Source: Acidobacteriota bacterium
Lineage (GTDB): Bacteria; Acidobacteriota; Terriglobia; Acidiferrales; UBA7541
Length of the DNA: 64,000 nucleotides
NCBI GenBank assembly: GCA_013289855.1
Contig: JABCZD010000001.1
Span: 310,001-374,000, forward strand
Reading direction: 5' to 3'
This document shows positions 40,564-49,758 of the stretch, piece after piece. Made by a program: the position numbers and the translations under genes. Each line of letters opens with the position of its first letter. Position 1 is the first letter of the stretch. The notes under the pieces are model-generated. The model made no database searches, had not been told where the DNA came from, and saw nothing but the letters and a program-made list of their open reading frames with translations.

Positions 40564-43389
40564 ATGATCTTGCGCGCGGGCCGCGTTTTGGCGCTGATGG
40601 CCGCAAGCGGTTTAGGATTGGCTGCGAACTGCGCGGCGCAGCAGGGGTGTCCCATACCGCAGATTCCTGTCCCTGATCCCAAGGCAGATATGTTCAGCGA
40701 TCGCCAGGAGATGGACCTGGGAGACGCGATCGCCGAACAGGTGCAGCGGGATTTTCTGGTCATTGACGACGATGAGCTTACAGCGTATGTACGGCGGATT
40801 GGCGAGAAGTTAATCGCGCAAGCGCCGCGCAGCGGCTTAAAAATTGAATTTTTTCTCTTTGACTTGCCGATTGCCAATGCGCTGACATTGCCCGGCGGGC
40901 GCATTTACGTTTCCCGAAAACTGATTGCGATGACGCGGAACGAGGATGAACTAGCCAGTGTGCTGGGCCACGAGCTGGGGCACGCGCTGACCCATCAGCC
41001 GGCGGTGGACGTATCGCAAATGTGGCGCGAGGCGCTGGGCGTGACGCAAGCGGGCACGCGCGAGGAGATCTTTCGCAGTTACGAAGTTCTGCAAGAGAGT
41101 ATCGTTCGTAAAAGAAAGGCCTTCGGGCGGGCCGGAAGCGCCGAGAAACAAGAGGAGTTGGTCGCCGACCAGGTGGGACTGCAGCTGGTCACTCAAGCGG
41201 GGTATGCCCCACATGCCTTTCCTGATTTTTTCGACCGCTTGGCGGAGACCAAGGGCAAGACGGGGAGTTGGCTATCCGATTTGTTCGGCACGACGCGCCC
41301 GAGTGCGCGGCGGCTGCGCGAAATGCAGAAACAAGTGACGGTGGTGAAGGCGACCTGTAAGACCGCGACGACCACGACGAACTCCGCGGAGTTTCAGAAA
41401 TGGCAGGCGGCGGTGGTGAGTTATACAGGCCTGGGGCACAAAGAGCAATTGCACGAAGTGCTCCGCAGGGCCAAGTTGGATCCGCCGCTGCAGTCGGATA
41501 TGCACTACCTGCGGTTCAGTCCAGACGGAAAGTATTTGCTGGCGCAGGATGAATCGTCCATTTATGTGATAACACGCGAACCTTTGGCCGCGAAATTCAC
41601 GATTTACGCTCCGGACGCGTATGCGGCGATGTTTACACAAGACTCGCAGAGCATCGTGTTTTATACCCCAACGCTGCGCGTCGAGACCTGGTCGGTGGCA
41701 GACGAAGCGCGCACGGGAATATCCGAGATGGTGATATCGAGTGGATGTCTGCAAAGCGAGCTTTCACGCGACGGAAAGTATCTGGCGTGTTACAGCGAGG
41801 ATTCCAATCTTGCGCTGTACGATGTGGAAACGGGCGAGCAGAAGTTTTTGAAGAAGGACTTTTCCCAATTTACGTTCATGCAGTATTTCTGGATGCTTTT
41901 ATCCAAGTCCCTGGACAGTGGCGATCTGGAGTATATTCACATGCATTTTTCGCCCGACAGCCGTTACTTCATCGCACACGGCGTGTCCGATACGGTTGTA
42001 GCTCTGGAACTCGATGGCTTTCGCCCGTTTTCGCTGTCCAAGGGGGTGCGCGAACTGATGTGGGGCAGCTTTACGTTTGTGGGACCCGACGAAATTGCGG
42101 GCTCCGATCACATCAATCCGAAAAATTCGGCGCTATTGAAATTCCCGAGCGGCGACGTGGTGCGCCGGATGGCATTTGGAAATACCAGCGTGGAGGCGGC
42201 CACGGATCGGCGGCACGTGATGGTTCGGCCGGTCAAAGGCCATGCGCTAGGCGTTCTGGATCTGGAAACCGGATTCGTGCCGATCACTTTGGACCGCACC
42301 GGCTTTGACGCGTATGGGGAAACGTTCGCGCATGAACGCACGGATGGGGATATCTCCATCAATGCATTAAAGGACGCCAAGGAAATTGCCCGGGTCAAAC
42401 TGCCCATCGGGCAACTGGGCTATTTGCGAGCGGCTGGCGTGTCGCCGGATCTGCGGTGGCTGGCGATCTCCAAACGGTCACGTGGCGGTTTGTGGGATTT
42501 GTCGACGGGACAGCGGGTCTTTTATACGCGAGGTTTTAACGGTGCGGCAATCTCACCGCAAGGAATGGTGGATGCGGATTTTGCAAAATATGACGAGAGA
42601 AAGCGGCAGATAGCGCGGATGGATCCAGTACGCCACAGCGTCAGCCAAGGCAGGGAGATTGGCGACGACGAGGTCTGGCAATTTGGCGCGATACTGTTGC
42701 ACACCACGCGGCGCGAGAAAGAGCATTGGAAATCGCGGAACCTGAGCATTGAGGCGATCGATGTGACCAGCAATCGCACGCTGTGGACGCGCGATTTCCC
42801 GAAAGAAGCGCCGCGGTTTCTGAGTACACGGGGCGAGGGCAATCTGGTGCTTTCCTGGCCGGCCAACAGCGACGGCGCAAAACTGGAGATTGGTACGGTT
42901 CCGCAGTTGAGCCAGCGCTGGCCTAAGCTGGATGCCGGGCCGGACGATTACTTTTTAGAGGTCGTCGAGCCGACTTCCGGAAAGTTGCTGGGCGCCACGG
43001 TGGTGCGAACGGCGAAGCGCGCGTTCCGACTCGAATCGGCGGAATCAAGCGGGAGCTGGCTGGTGGCCGAGGACTCCAGCAATCGCCTGCTGGTGTATTC
43101 GCTGAGTAGCGGAGAGCAAACCGGAATATTGTTTGGGCGACGGCCAGTGATATCGCCTGGGACTTCGCTGCTGGCGGCCGAGAACGAGCGTGGGCAGCTC
43201 TCGCTATTCGATTTGAATACTTTGGTCCGCAAGGAGAAGTACTTTTTTACAAGCCCGATTGTGTTTACGTATTTTGCGCCGGACAATCAAAGGCTGTTTG
43301 TGCTGACTGGCGATCAGACGGCGTATTTTCTGGCGCTGCCAAAAGGCGCGGGCGGGGCGCCCTTGGTGGAGATCAGCAGTAAAAACTGA
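40564..43389 (+). CDS. M48 metalloprotease fused to a WD40-like propeller
   Basis: 941 residues from ATG 40564, which starts a signal peptide (LALMAASGLGLAANCAAQ); GTG 40519 is rejected because it adds a charged prefix. The protease domain (about 50-260) has SVLGHELGHALTHQ and the third zinc ligand in EELVADQVGLQL. The remaining about 650 residues are repeated beta strands with FSPDGKYLLAQD, LSRDGKYLACYSE and similar, that is, one or two WD40/PQQ-like propellers. BepA/LoiP-type M48 proteases act on outer-membrane proteins; the propeller is an unusual partner. Expected location: periplasm. Confidence 0.88.
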   Translation: MILRAGRVLALMAASGLGLAANCAAQQGCPIPQIPVPDPKADMFSDRQEMDLGDAIAEQVQRDFLVIDDDELTAYVRRIGEKLIAQAPRSGLKIEFFLFDLPIANALTLPGGRIYVSRKLIAMTRNEDELASVLGHELGHALTHQPAVDVSQMWREALGVTQAGTREEIFRSYEVLQESIVRKRKAFGRAGSAEKQEELVADQVGLQLVTQAGYAPHAFPDFFDRLAETKGKTGSWLSDLFGTTRPSARRLREMQKQVTVVKATCKTATTTTNSAEFQKWQAAVVSYTGLGHKEQLHEVLRRAKLDPPLQSDMHYLRFSPDGKYLLAQDESSIYVITREPLAAKFTIYAPDAYAAMFTQDSQSIVFYTPTLRVETWSVADEARTGISEMVISSGCLQSELSRDGKYLACYSEDSNLALYDVETGEQKFLKKDFSQFTFMQYFWMLLSKSLDSGDLEYIHMHFSPDSRYFIAHGVSDTVVALELDGFRPFSLSKGVRELMWGSFTFVGPDEIAGSDHINPKNSALLKFPSGDVVRRMAFGNTSVEAATDRRHVMVRPVKGHALGVLDLETGFVPITLDRTGFDAYGETFAHERTDGDISINALKDAKEIARVKLPIGQLGYLRAAGVSPDLRWLAISKRSRGGLWDLSTGQRVFYTRGFNGAAISPQGMVDADFAKYDERKRQIARMDPVRHSVSQGREIGDDEVWQFGAILLHTTRREKEHWKSRNLSIEAIDVTSNRTLWTRDFPKEAPRFLSTRGEGNLVLSWPANSDGAKLEIGTVPQLSQRWPKLDAGPDDYFLEVVEPTSGKLLGATVVRTAKRAFRLESAESSGSWLVAEDSSNRLLVYSLSSGEQTGILFGRRPVISPGTSLLAAENERGQLSLFDLNTLVRKEKYFFTSPIVFTYFAPDNQRLFVLTGDQTAYFLALPKGAGGAPLVEISSKN

Positions 43390-43395
43390 ATGTGT

Positions 43396-43424
43396 TTGAC
43401 GAGACATAGCACAGATGCTATGTT
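43396..43424 (+). promoter_or_regulatory. Promoter and overlapping palindromic operator of the TA pair
   Basis: TTGACG (43396-43401), 17-nt spacer, TATGTT (43419-43424) form a near-consensus sigma-70 promoter. A perfect inverted repeat, ACATAGCA (43404-43411) and TGCTATGT (43416-43423), covers the spacer and -10, the position expected for autorepression by the antitoxin or complex. The predicted start of transcription, about 43431, is only about 6 nt before the toxin start codon. Confidence 0.8.
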
Positions 43425-43436
43425 GTGGAATAGGTC

Positions 43437-43850
43437 TTGGCGGGCGATTTCACCATCGAGTACGTCGAGCTTGCGGACCGGCATCGGCCGGCCAGGGACT
43501 TCATCGAGAATCTCGATGATGATGCGGCTGCGAAAGTGGACGCTCTAATTTCGCGGTTGCGGGCCCACGGCACACAGATGCGAGGCAAGTTCGTCACCAA
43601 GCTCACGAAGGATATTTTCGAACTAAGGGTCAAGCACTTCGACCGCATCTTTCGGGTGCTGTTCTTTTATCAGCCGGGGAGAATGATCGTGTTGACGTCC
43701 GGCTTCCAGAAGCAGACGCAGAGGACACCGCCGGGTGAAATCAAGACGGCCGAGCGGCTTCGCGATCTTTGGCTAAGATATCGGAATCACTATCCACAAT
43801 CGGTAGAAGAGCGGCGGAAAATCCTGCGCCGGGAGTTCGAGGGACAATGA
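43437..43850 (+). CDS. RelE/HigB-type (Gp49-like) toxin
   Basis: 137 residues from TTG 43437, the only start before the conserved core. ADRHRPARDFIENLDDDAAAKV, KLTKDIFELRVKHFDRIFRV and LFFYQPGRMIVLTSGFQKQ match phage-derived Gp49-like/HigB toxins, ribosome-dependent mRNA interferases. The basic Lys and Arg expected at the active face are present (KLTKD, FRV, FQKQTQR). Its stop overlaps the antitoxin start as ATGA. The mRNA leader would be only a few bases, so the toxin may be translated weakly. Confidence 0.88.
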   Translation: MAGDFTIEYVELADRHRPARDFIENLDDDAAAKVDALISRLRAHGTQMRGKFVTKLTKDIFELRVKHFDRIFRVLFFYQPGRMIVLTSGFQKQTQRTPPGEIKTAERLRDLWLRYRNHYPQSVEERRKILRREFEGQ

Positions 43851-44167
43851 AACGAGATGCCCACCACGAAGCGGTCGAGGCGCGGAGCAAGAAGAGTGCG
43901 CGCTATCGCAGGGCCTACTCGCAAAGCCTTCGCCGAATTGACCTGGCAATGCTGGTGCGCGAAATGCGGGATGCGGCAAAACTTTCCCAGCTTCAACTTG
44001 CCGCGCGCGCCGGCACCACGCAATCCGCGATTGCCCGCCTGGAGGACGCCGAGTACACGAAGCATTCTCTGCAAACACTGGAGAAAATCGCCGCGGCTTG
44101 CGGCGTCACGCTGTCGCTGCGCGCGGAAAAGAAACCGCAGCTAGAGCTGGAAGTTTCGCTGGTGTGA
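43847..44167 (+). CDS. XRE-type antitoxin
   Basis: 106 residues from ATG 43847 overlapping the toxin stop. A C-terminal HTH_XRE domain (about 40-95: MRDAAKLSQLQLAARAGTTQ then SAIARLEDAEYTKHSL) follows a basic N-terminus. The toxin-first order and the HTH antitoxin are those of HigBA. It should bind the palindrome at 43404-43423 and neutralise the toxin. Confidence 0.9.
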   Translation: MKRDAHHEAVEARSKKSARYRRAYSQSLRRIDLAMLVREMRDAAKLSQLQLAARAGTTQSAIARLEDAEYTKHSLQTLEKIAAACGVTLSLRAEKKPQLELEVSLV

Positions 44168-44454
44168 AGCGCTACCAAGCGCGTAAGGGCCGCTGCGATG
44201 AATCGCGTTACCACTAGGGCAACCGGAAGGTTCGTGTTGCATTTGTGGGCAACCCGTGGTATTCTCTTTTTGCGCTTATCACTTCGGTTGTGTTGTGCGG
44301 TCCCTCTGGTGCAGTAGCTGCGTTAATCTGAGAATCCCCGCCTGCAGTCTTCTCCGTACGTCATACGCGTAATCTAAAATGAGCCTGGCACAACGTGCCG
44401 AGCGCCCTCGGAACTCCGTGTGCGCGCCGGCACAAGCCAGCAAGAAAGCAGCAA

Positions 44455-45921
44455 ATGAACAGTTTTTCAGAATCAATGATTTCCCCCTATATGAAGGAAC
44501 GCCTGGCGGCCATGAAGTTTGTTACGCCCACGCCAGTGCAGGCGGCCGCTATTCCCGTCGCGCTCGAAGGCAAGGATGTTTTGGCCACGGCGCAGACCGG
44601 AACCGGCAAAACGCTGGCCTTCATGATTCCAGTGATGGAAAAGCTTTTGAAGCAGACCACGCCCGGCATTGGAGCATTGGTGCTGGTGCCGACGCGCGAA
44701 CTCGCCGTGCAAGTCGTGGACGTCTATAACTCGCTGCGCGGCCGGCAGTTGACGCAAGCCGCCGCCGTCGTTGGCGGACTTTCCGAAGGCGCGCAACTGC
44801 AAGCCGTCCGCAAAGGCGCACGCTTGATCGTGGCCACCCCGGGACGCCTCGAAGACTTTCTCGAGCGCAAACTGGTGAATTTCCGCAGCCTCAGCATTCT
44901 CGTGCTTGATGAAGCCGACCGCATGCTGGACATGGGCTTTCTTCCCGCGCTCAAGCGCATCGCATCGATCTTGCCGAAAGAGCGCCAGACGATGTGCTTC
45001 TCGGCCACCATGGAAGCCAGCGTGGCGCACCTGGTCAAAGACTATCTCCGTACGCCGGTTCGTTTGGCCTTCGGCTCCACGCTGAAGCCTTCGGAAAACG
45101 TGCGCATGCAAGCCTTTGAAGTATCCACCGACCGCAAGCAGGAATTGCTGCAGCGTTTGCTGAGCAAAGAAACCGGCCGCGTGCTGGTCTTCGCGCGCAC
45201 CAAGCGCGGCACCGAACGCATCTGCAAGAATCTAAATCGCGATGGCGTATCCGCCTCCATGATTCACGGCGACCGTTCGCAATCGCAGCGCATGGCTGCC
45301 CTCGCGGCGTTTCAACAAGGCCGCATCAAAGTGCTGGTAGCCACCGATCTGGCGTCGCGCGGCATTCACGTGCAAGACATCGCGCACGTCATCAACTACG
45401 ACCTGCCGGAAGTGGCGGAGAATTTCATTCACCGCGTCGGCCGTACCGGACGCAATGGCGGCAAAGGCGTCGCCTCCACGATGTTTTCGCGCGAACAACG
45501 CTCGGAGATTTTTCACATGGAGCGCACGCTGGGCATCAAAATGGAGCGCTTGCTGGCCAATGACGGCACCGCGGCGCCGCACAACATGAGCAACCCGACC
45601 TCGCACGCGGCAACGTCACCAAACGGAGGCGCGAGGCCGCCCTTCGTGCGACCCGACGTGCACCGCAGCGCGCCGCGCGACGATTCACGCGGCAATTCGT
45701 ACGAGGGATCGCACTCTAGCTCGCACTCCGGTGCTCGGGATGGCTCGCGCAGTGGACCTCGCAGTGGATACGACCGAAATCGCAGCGGCCGCGGCGATTC
45801 GCGCCGTTCGTCATCTTATGGCGCCAGCTCGCGAGACAGTTTCTCGACCGCTGCCGACCCTAACGCGCGTCCCAGCATCGTGCGTTTGCCCGGGGAAGTT
45901 TTGCAGGCGCAAGCGGACTAA
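44455..45921 (+). CDS. DEAD-box RNA helicase, RhlE-like
   Basis: 488 residues from ATG 44455; the longer frame from 44395 is not conserved. Q motif FVTPTPVQAAAIP, Walker A AQTGTGKT, PTRELA, TPGR, DEAD, SAT and HRVGRTGR are all present. The C-terminal about 120 residues are Ser/Gly/Arg/Asp-rich (SRSGPRSGYDRNRSGRGD), an RNA-binding disordered tail. Likely roles are ribosome assembly or RNA decay in the cold. The 287-nt gap upstream holds nothing recognised. A bidirectional terminator follows. Confidence 0.93.
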   Translation: MNSFSESMISPYMKERLAAMKFVTPTPVQAAAIPVALEGKDVLATAQTGTGKTLAFMIPVMEKLLKQTTPGIGALVLVPTRELAVQVVDVYNSLRGRQLTQAAAVVGGLSEGAQLQAVRKGARLIVATPGRLEDFLERKLVNFRSLSILVLDEADRMLDMGFLPALKRIASILPKERQTMCFSATMEASVAHLVKDYLRTPVRLAFGSTLKPSENVRMQAFEVSTDRKQELLQRLLSKETGRVLVFARTKRGTERICKNLNRDGVSASMIHGDRSQSQRMAALAAFQQGRIKVLVATDLASRGIHVQDIAHVINYDLPEVAENFIHRVGRTGRNGGKGVASTMFSREQRSEIFHMERTLGIKMERLLANDGTAAPHNMSNPTSHAATSPNGGARPPFVRPDVHRSAPRDDSRGNSYEGSHSSSHSGARDGSRSGPRSGYDRNRSGRGDSRRSSSYGASSRDSFSTAADPNARPSIVRLPGEVLQAQAD

Positions 45922-45930
45922 CTGATTTTG

Positions 45931-45993
45931 GTAGCACAGAATTCATTCTGTGCTCTTTGATCACAAAACCGCACAGGTTGAAACCTGTGCTAC
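45931..45993. repeat. Inverted pair of GTAG-tagged REP palindromes (BIME-like)
   Basis: On +, GTAG (45931-45934) opens a perfect 10-bp palindrome at 45933-45954 with loop TC. On -, GTAG (complement of 45990-45993) opens a 9-bp palindrome at 45971-45990. Both share the CACAG stem foot and TTCA centre. Two REPs facing each other form a BIME-type unit, here between helicase and peptidoglycan-binding genes. Confidence 0.75.
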
Positions 45994-46010
45994 AAAAGCC
46001 ACGCAAACAA

Positions 46011-46046
46011 AACCACCGGCCGCCGAGAAGTGGCCGGTGGTTTTTA
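46011..46046. terminator. Bidirectional intrinsic terminator
   Basis: ACCACCGGCC (46012-46021) pairs perfectly with GGCCGGTGGT (46032-46041). TTTTT follows on +, and an A-rich run precedes it, giving T's on -. It serves both the helicase gene and the convergent peptidoglycan-binding gene. Confidence 0.88.
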
Positions 46047-46061
46047 ATTTGGATCAGCTGT

Positions 46062-46667
46062 CTACTGTTGAATATCCGCCGGCAAAGTTGCAGAAGATGT
46101 TCGCACTGTAGGCGCAGGCGGAGCCATGCCTGCCGTCGACGACCCCAGCCCCAGATGGTTCAGCGTTTGGGCATCCAGTTTTCCGGTGGGATTCAAACCG
46201 TGCGCGGCCTGAAATTTCCGCATGGCATCGGCGGTGGAGTCGTCCCACTTCCCCGACGGCGCGGCGCTCATCGCGCCATTTTTGGATAATGCTTCCTGAA
46301 TTTCGGTGATGCGCTCTGGCGTGGGTGTCATCTGGCCGCGTTGACGACCGCCGGTTGATTTTTTCATGCCGTGCTTGCTGGAGGTGCTGCTCGCCGATTT
46401 TTTTGCGCCGGTTTTACCAGAGCTTGTCTTGCCCGCGCCGGCTTTGCCGGTGGCCGTGGTACCAGACTTTGGCGCACTCGAGGATTTGGAAGCGGTGGTG
46501 TTCGTAGCAGCGGTCGCGCTTTTGGGCTTAGCAGTGGTGGACTTCGTCGACGCCGAACTTTTCTTGTGTGCGGGGGTGGTGGATTGCGCGCCGCGGCCGG
46601 AGTGGGCACCTAGCCCCAGGGTGGCGGATACGAGCAGGGCTATTCGTAGCGGTGTGCGCGTCATCAT
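46062..46667 (-). CDS. Secreted peptidoglycan-binding-domain protein
   Basis: 201 residues. A signal peptide (about 1-26) is followed by a 90-residue Ser/Thr/Lys/Ala-rich low-complexity segment and one PG_binding_1 domain (about 112-172: ITEIQEALSKNGAMSAAPSG with later DAMRKFQAAHGLNPTGKLD). The basic linker could bind anionic wall or membrane surfaces. No catalytic domain is present. ATG 46667 or 46664 may start the protein. Confidence 0.85.
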   Translation of the reverse strand: MMTRTPLRIALLVSATLGLGAHSGRGAQSTTPAHKKSSASTKSTTAKPKSATAATNTTASKSSSAPKSGTTATGKAGAGKTSSGKTGAKKSASSTSSKHGMKKSTGGRQRGQMTPTPERITEIQEALSKNGAMSAAPSGKWDDSTADAMRKFQAAHGLNPTGKLDAQTLNHLGLGSSTAGMAPPAPTVRTSSATLPADIQQ

Positions 46668-46689
46668 TTAGTAAGGAAATCTTCGCCGC

Positions 46690-46737
46690 AAAAATGCAGC
46701 GAGGAACCTCCCTGTATTCTCAGGGAAATCCCTCGCT
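46690..46737 (-). terminator. Terminator of the degP-like gene
   Basis: On the minus strand AGCGAGG (complement of 46731-46737) pairs with CCTCGCT (complement of 46698-46704), with an inner CCCTG/CAGGG stem, followed by a short T-run (complement of AAAAA at 46690-46694). Confidence 0.65.
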
Positions 46738-46751
46738 CGGTGCTGGAGATT

Positions 46752-48338
46752 CTACTTCTGATTTTCCGCCGGAACAATACCGGGCAAGAACACCGTCAGC
46801 ACGCGATCGCTATCCTGCCGCCGGAGTACCTTGAACACCACGTTGCTGCCCGGCTTCAGTTGTGCCACGGCCTTCTGATACTCGTCGACAGTATTGACGC
46901 TCTGGCGATTCACCTCGGCAATCACGTCGCCGCGGCCGAAGCCCAGATCGTCGGCAAAGCTGGCGGGATCCACTTCAGACACCAGCACGCCTTTCGAGCC
47001 GTCCATGCCCAGTTGGCGGGCTCGGTCCGGGGTCAGATCCTTCACGTGCAAACCAAACTCCGGTGGCGCTTGCTCGCCGGGCTGCTCGCCCATGCGGCCG
47101 GCGGCATTCGGGAAGACCCGGACACGATCCTCGACCGTAGCAGTGGTTTCCTTCTGCGCCCGGTCACGCACGTAGCTGAGCTTTACCTTGCTGCCGATGG
47201 GGGCCATGGCAATGGGGTTCACCAGGTCGTTTCCGCTCTTTACTGGCTGTCCGTTTACTCCGGTAATCACGTCCCCGCCTTTCAATCCCGCCTTTTCCGC
47301 GGGGCTGCCCGGCTCGACGCCCATAATCACGACGCCATACGGCGCGCCCAGTTCCTTCAACGTGATGGAATTGGTGCCCAAGTCTTCCTGGAAGCTCACG
47401 CCGATGGATCCGCGGGTCACGCGGCCCTGCGCAATGATCTGGTTGTAAACGTTGATCGCAGCTGTGGATGGCAGCGCAAATCCTACACCCTCATAACCGC
47501 GACTGCCAGTGATGATGGCCGTGTTGATGCCCACCACTTCGCCCGCCAAATCCACTAGCGGCCCGCCGGAGTTGCCCGGATTAATCGCCGCGTCCGTCTG
47601 GATGAATTTCTGGAACTGCCGGCCGATTCCACCGCGATCTTTGGCGCTGATGATTCCGGCAGTGACCGTGGCTTGCAGGCCAAATGGGCTGCCAATAGCC
47701 AGCACCCAGTCGCCTACTTGCACGCCGTCGGAGTTGCCCAGCTTGGCGGTCGGCAAATCTTTGCCGGCGTCAATCTTGATCACGGCCAGGTCGGTGTCTT
47801 CGTCAATGCCCACCACCTTCGCGGTGTACTTCTGGGTTTCGCCGTTCAGCTGTACTTGAATCTTAGTGGCCTGATCGACCACGTGATTGTTGGTCAAAAT
47901 ATATCCGCGCTTATCAACGATCACGCCGGAGCCGAGGCTGCGTTCCGCTTGCGGAGGGGCGTCCTGCCCGCCCTGCCCCTGAAAGAAGCGATCGAAGAAA
48001 TCCTGCATTGGATCATCTTGATCGTCGTTGGGCTGGGCATGCTTTTTGCCGCGTATGGCGGACTTGCGATCCATGACCTGCGTGGTGGCAATGTTGACCA
48101 CCGCCGGTTCCACACGATTCACGATTCCCGAAAAGGAACTGGAAGACGGCACGGGATCCGGCACCACGAGGGGTGTGGCATTCGTGCCCGAGAAATTAAG
48201 CGCCTTCATGGCCGAAACGCGCCCGGATACTACAGTGCCGATCATAATGCCCGCGCCCAGCGTCAGAGCCACGAACACCGTTGCTAAAATCTTGCGCTTG
48301 CGCGCCCAACCGACCAATTCCTTTACTTGCTCGCCCAT
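46752..48338 (-). CDS. DegP/HtrA-family periplasmic serine protease
   Basis: 528 residues from ATG 48338, with TAGGAG 8 nt upstream. A membrane anchor or signal (about 18-38) is followed by a trypsin-like domain with LTNNHVVDQ (His), DLAVIKID (Asp) and NPGNSGGPLVD (Ser), then two PDZ domains (about 310-400 and 430-520). Function: quality control of envelope proteins. Length and two PDZ domains match DegP/DegQ. No other gene is closely linked. Confidence 0.95.
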   Translation of the reverse strand: MGEQVKELVGWARKRKILATVFVALTLGAGIMIGTVVSGRVSAMKALNFSGTNATPLVVPDPVPSSSSFSGIVNRVEPAVVNIATTQVMDRKSAIRGKKHAQPNDDQDDPMQDFFDRFFQGQGGQDAPPQAERSLGSGVIVDKRGYILTNNHVVDQATKIQVQLNGETQKYTAKVVGIDEDTDLAVIKIDAGKDLPTAKLGNSDGVQVGDWVLAIGSPFGLQATVTAGIISAKDRGGIGRQFQKFIQTDAAINPGNSGGPLVDLAGEVVGINTAIITGSRGYEGVGFALPSTAAINVYNQIIAQGRVTRGSIGVSFQEDLGTNSITLKELGAPYGVVIMGVEPGSPAEKAGLKGGDVITGVNGQPVKSGNDLVNPIAMAPIGSKVKLSYVRDRAQKETTATVEDRVRVFPNAAGRMGEQPGEQAPPEFGLHVKDLTPDRARQLGMDGSKGVLVSEVDPASFADDLGFGRGDVIAEVNRQSVNTVDEYQKAVAQLKPGSNVVFKVLRRQDSDRVLTVFLPGIVPAENQK

Positions 48339-48694
48339 CGTAAGGCTCCTATCCTGTTGGGACCACAAACCCGGTTCCCGAAGTATAACACTCCAATTTG
48401 TACCCGGTTGCGCGACAAATATGATGCAGCGGGAGGATTACTGTACGCCTTGTCCGCTGCGAACTGTCCACTTGGCCGGGTCGTGCGCTTCCTTGTGCTT
48501 TCGTCGGTTCCGTAACGATCTACTTCCCTGCTCTCCTACCTTTGACGCGGCAAACCAAAATTGTGTTGTACCTTTTTTATGTTAGGCCGCGCAAGATACT
48601 GGCGTACAGCGACATAGCGTTGCCGCCGAACCGCTGGCGATGCTGTTCCGAGCGGCCGACCACCGCCCAACTCTACCGCCAGGGTCGCGCGACC
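48339..48694. other. Intergenic region without recognised features
   Basis: 356 nt between the degP-like gene and the HEAT-repeat gene. No gene, repeat or clear terminator was seen. Confidence 0.4.
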
Positions 48695-49669
48695 TTATAA
48701 GGGAAACAAGGACTTCCAGGCGTCGAACAGACTTTCAGCTGCGCGGCGTTCCACGGCGGATTGAATTGCGGCGCGGATGCTTTCCGAGGGACGCTGTTCA
48801 GCCAGCGCGGACAGAACTTCCAAGGCCGTTCCGATCGGTGCGCTTCCAAGCAGGGTGAGAAGAAAGCGCAGCGCCTCTTCGTTGCGTGAAGTAGCGAGCG
48901 CGAAGAGCAGCACCTTCTTGATGGGGCCGCGCAGCGTGCGCTCCCACTTTTCCTTGAGCACCGGGATGGCGTGCGGCGCGCGCGAAGCTCCCAGCGCGAG
49001 AATTGCCGCTTCGGCAATCGCGGCCTCTTCCGCATCGACGTAGCGCGCCACGAACGCGACGCTGCTTGCCGATTGCGCCGCCAGCAATCCGGAAAAACAT
49101 TCGGCCAGCACCTCTGGTTCACTATCTCCCGTAAGGACTCTTAGACGCAACGCGAGTGCCCCGGCTTCCCCGCCGTTGGTCGCCAGCGCGCGAACGGCCC
49201 CGATGCGCGCCGGCGGCTCCGGGTCCACGAGCAGCGCGACCACGTCGGCCAGGGCCTCGCGATCGCGCGTGCGCACCAAGCCCATGGCGCACAGCCCGCG
49301 AAGTTGCGCCGCAGCATCTACTGCGCCGCCAAACGACGGTTCCCTCTGCACGTGTGCCAATCCTTGGCGATAAACCTCCGGCTCGGCATGGTCCATCTCG
49401 TACAGCGCGGTCACGATCTCCGTGAGCGCGGCGCAGTGCTTGTCCAGCCGCGCCGCATCAACGATAAGCTTGTGGAAAGCCGCGACCAACTCAGGAATAA
49501 GCACCGTAACTCGGCGCGCGCCGGCAAGTTTTGCGGCTTTGGCGGCCACCAGATTGGAGCGATTGTTTAGAAGGGCGCGCAGTTCGTCGACAAAAGCTGC
49601 ATCCACCTCCGCCGCTTTTAGCGCGGAGATGCGATTCAGCGCCTGTTCAATAGGATCGCGTTTCGCCAC
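48695..49669 (-). CDS. HEAT-repeat protein
   Basis: 324 residues made of helical pairs such as AARIGAVRALATNGGEAGAL and AAIAEAAILALGASRAPHA, the HEAT/PBS-lyase-like pattern. It has no signal peptide and no enzyme motif, so it is probably a cytosolic scaffold. It lies downstream of the LytTR pair in the same direction; whether it is co-transcribed is uncertain because tandem repeats separate them. Confidence 0.75.
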   Translation of the reverse strand: MAKRDPIEQALNRISALKAAEVDAAFVDELRALLNNRSNLVAAKAAKLAGARRVTVLIPELVAAFHKLIVDAARLDKHCAALTEIVTALYEMDHAEPEVYRQGLAHVQREPSFGGAVDAAAQLRGLCAMGLVRTRDREALADVVALLVDPEPPARIGAVRALATNGGEAGALALRLRVLTGDSEPEVLAECFSGLLAAQSASSVAFVARYVDAEEAAIAEAAILALGASRAPHAIPVLKEKWERTLRGPIKKVLLFALATSRNEEALRFLLTLLGSAPIGTALEVLSALAEQRPSESIRAAIQSAVERRAAESLFDAWKSLFPL

Positions 49670-49704
49670 ACAGAGATTCTATAAGAAGCGGCTCCCAAGC
49701 GGAG

Positions 49705-49758
49705 GGCTCACGCGACTGGCTCACGTAACTGGCTCACGTAACTGGGGCTCACGCAACT
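49705..49758. repeat. Four tandem 13-15 bp repeats
   Basis: GGCTCACG followed by CGACT, TAACT or CAACT occurs at 49705, 49718, 49731 and 49744; the last unit carries two extra G's. The array ends at the stop codon of the LytTR regulator gene. Confidence 0.85.
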
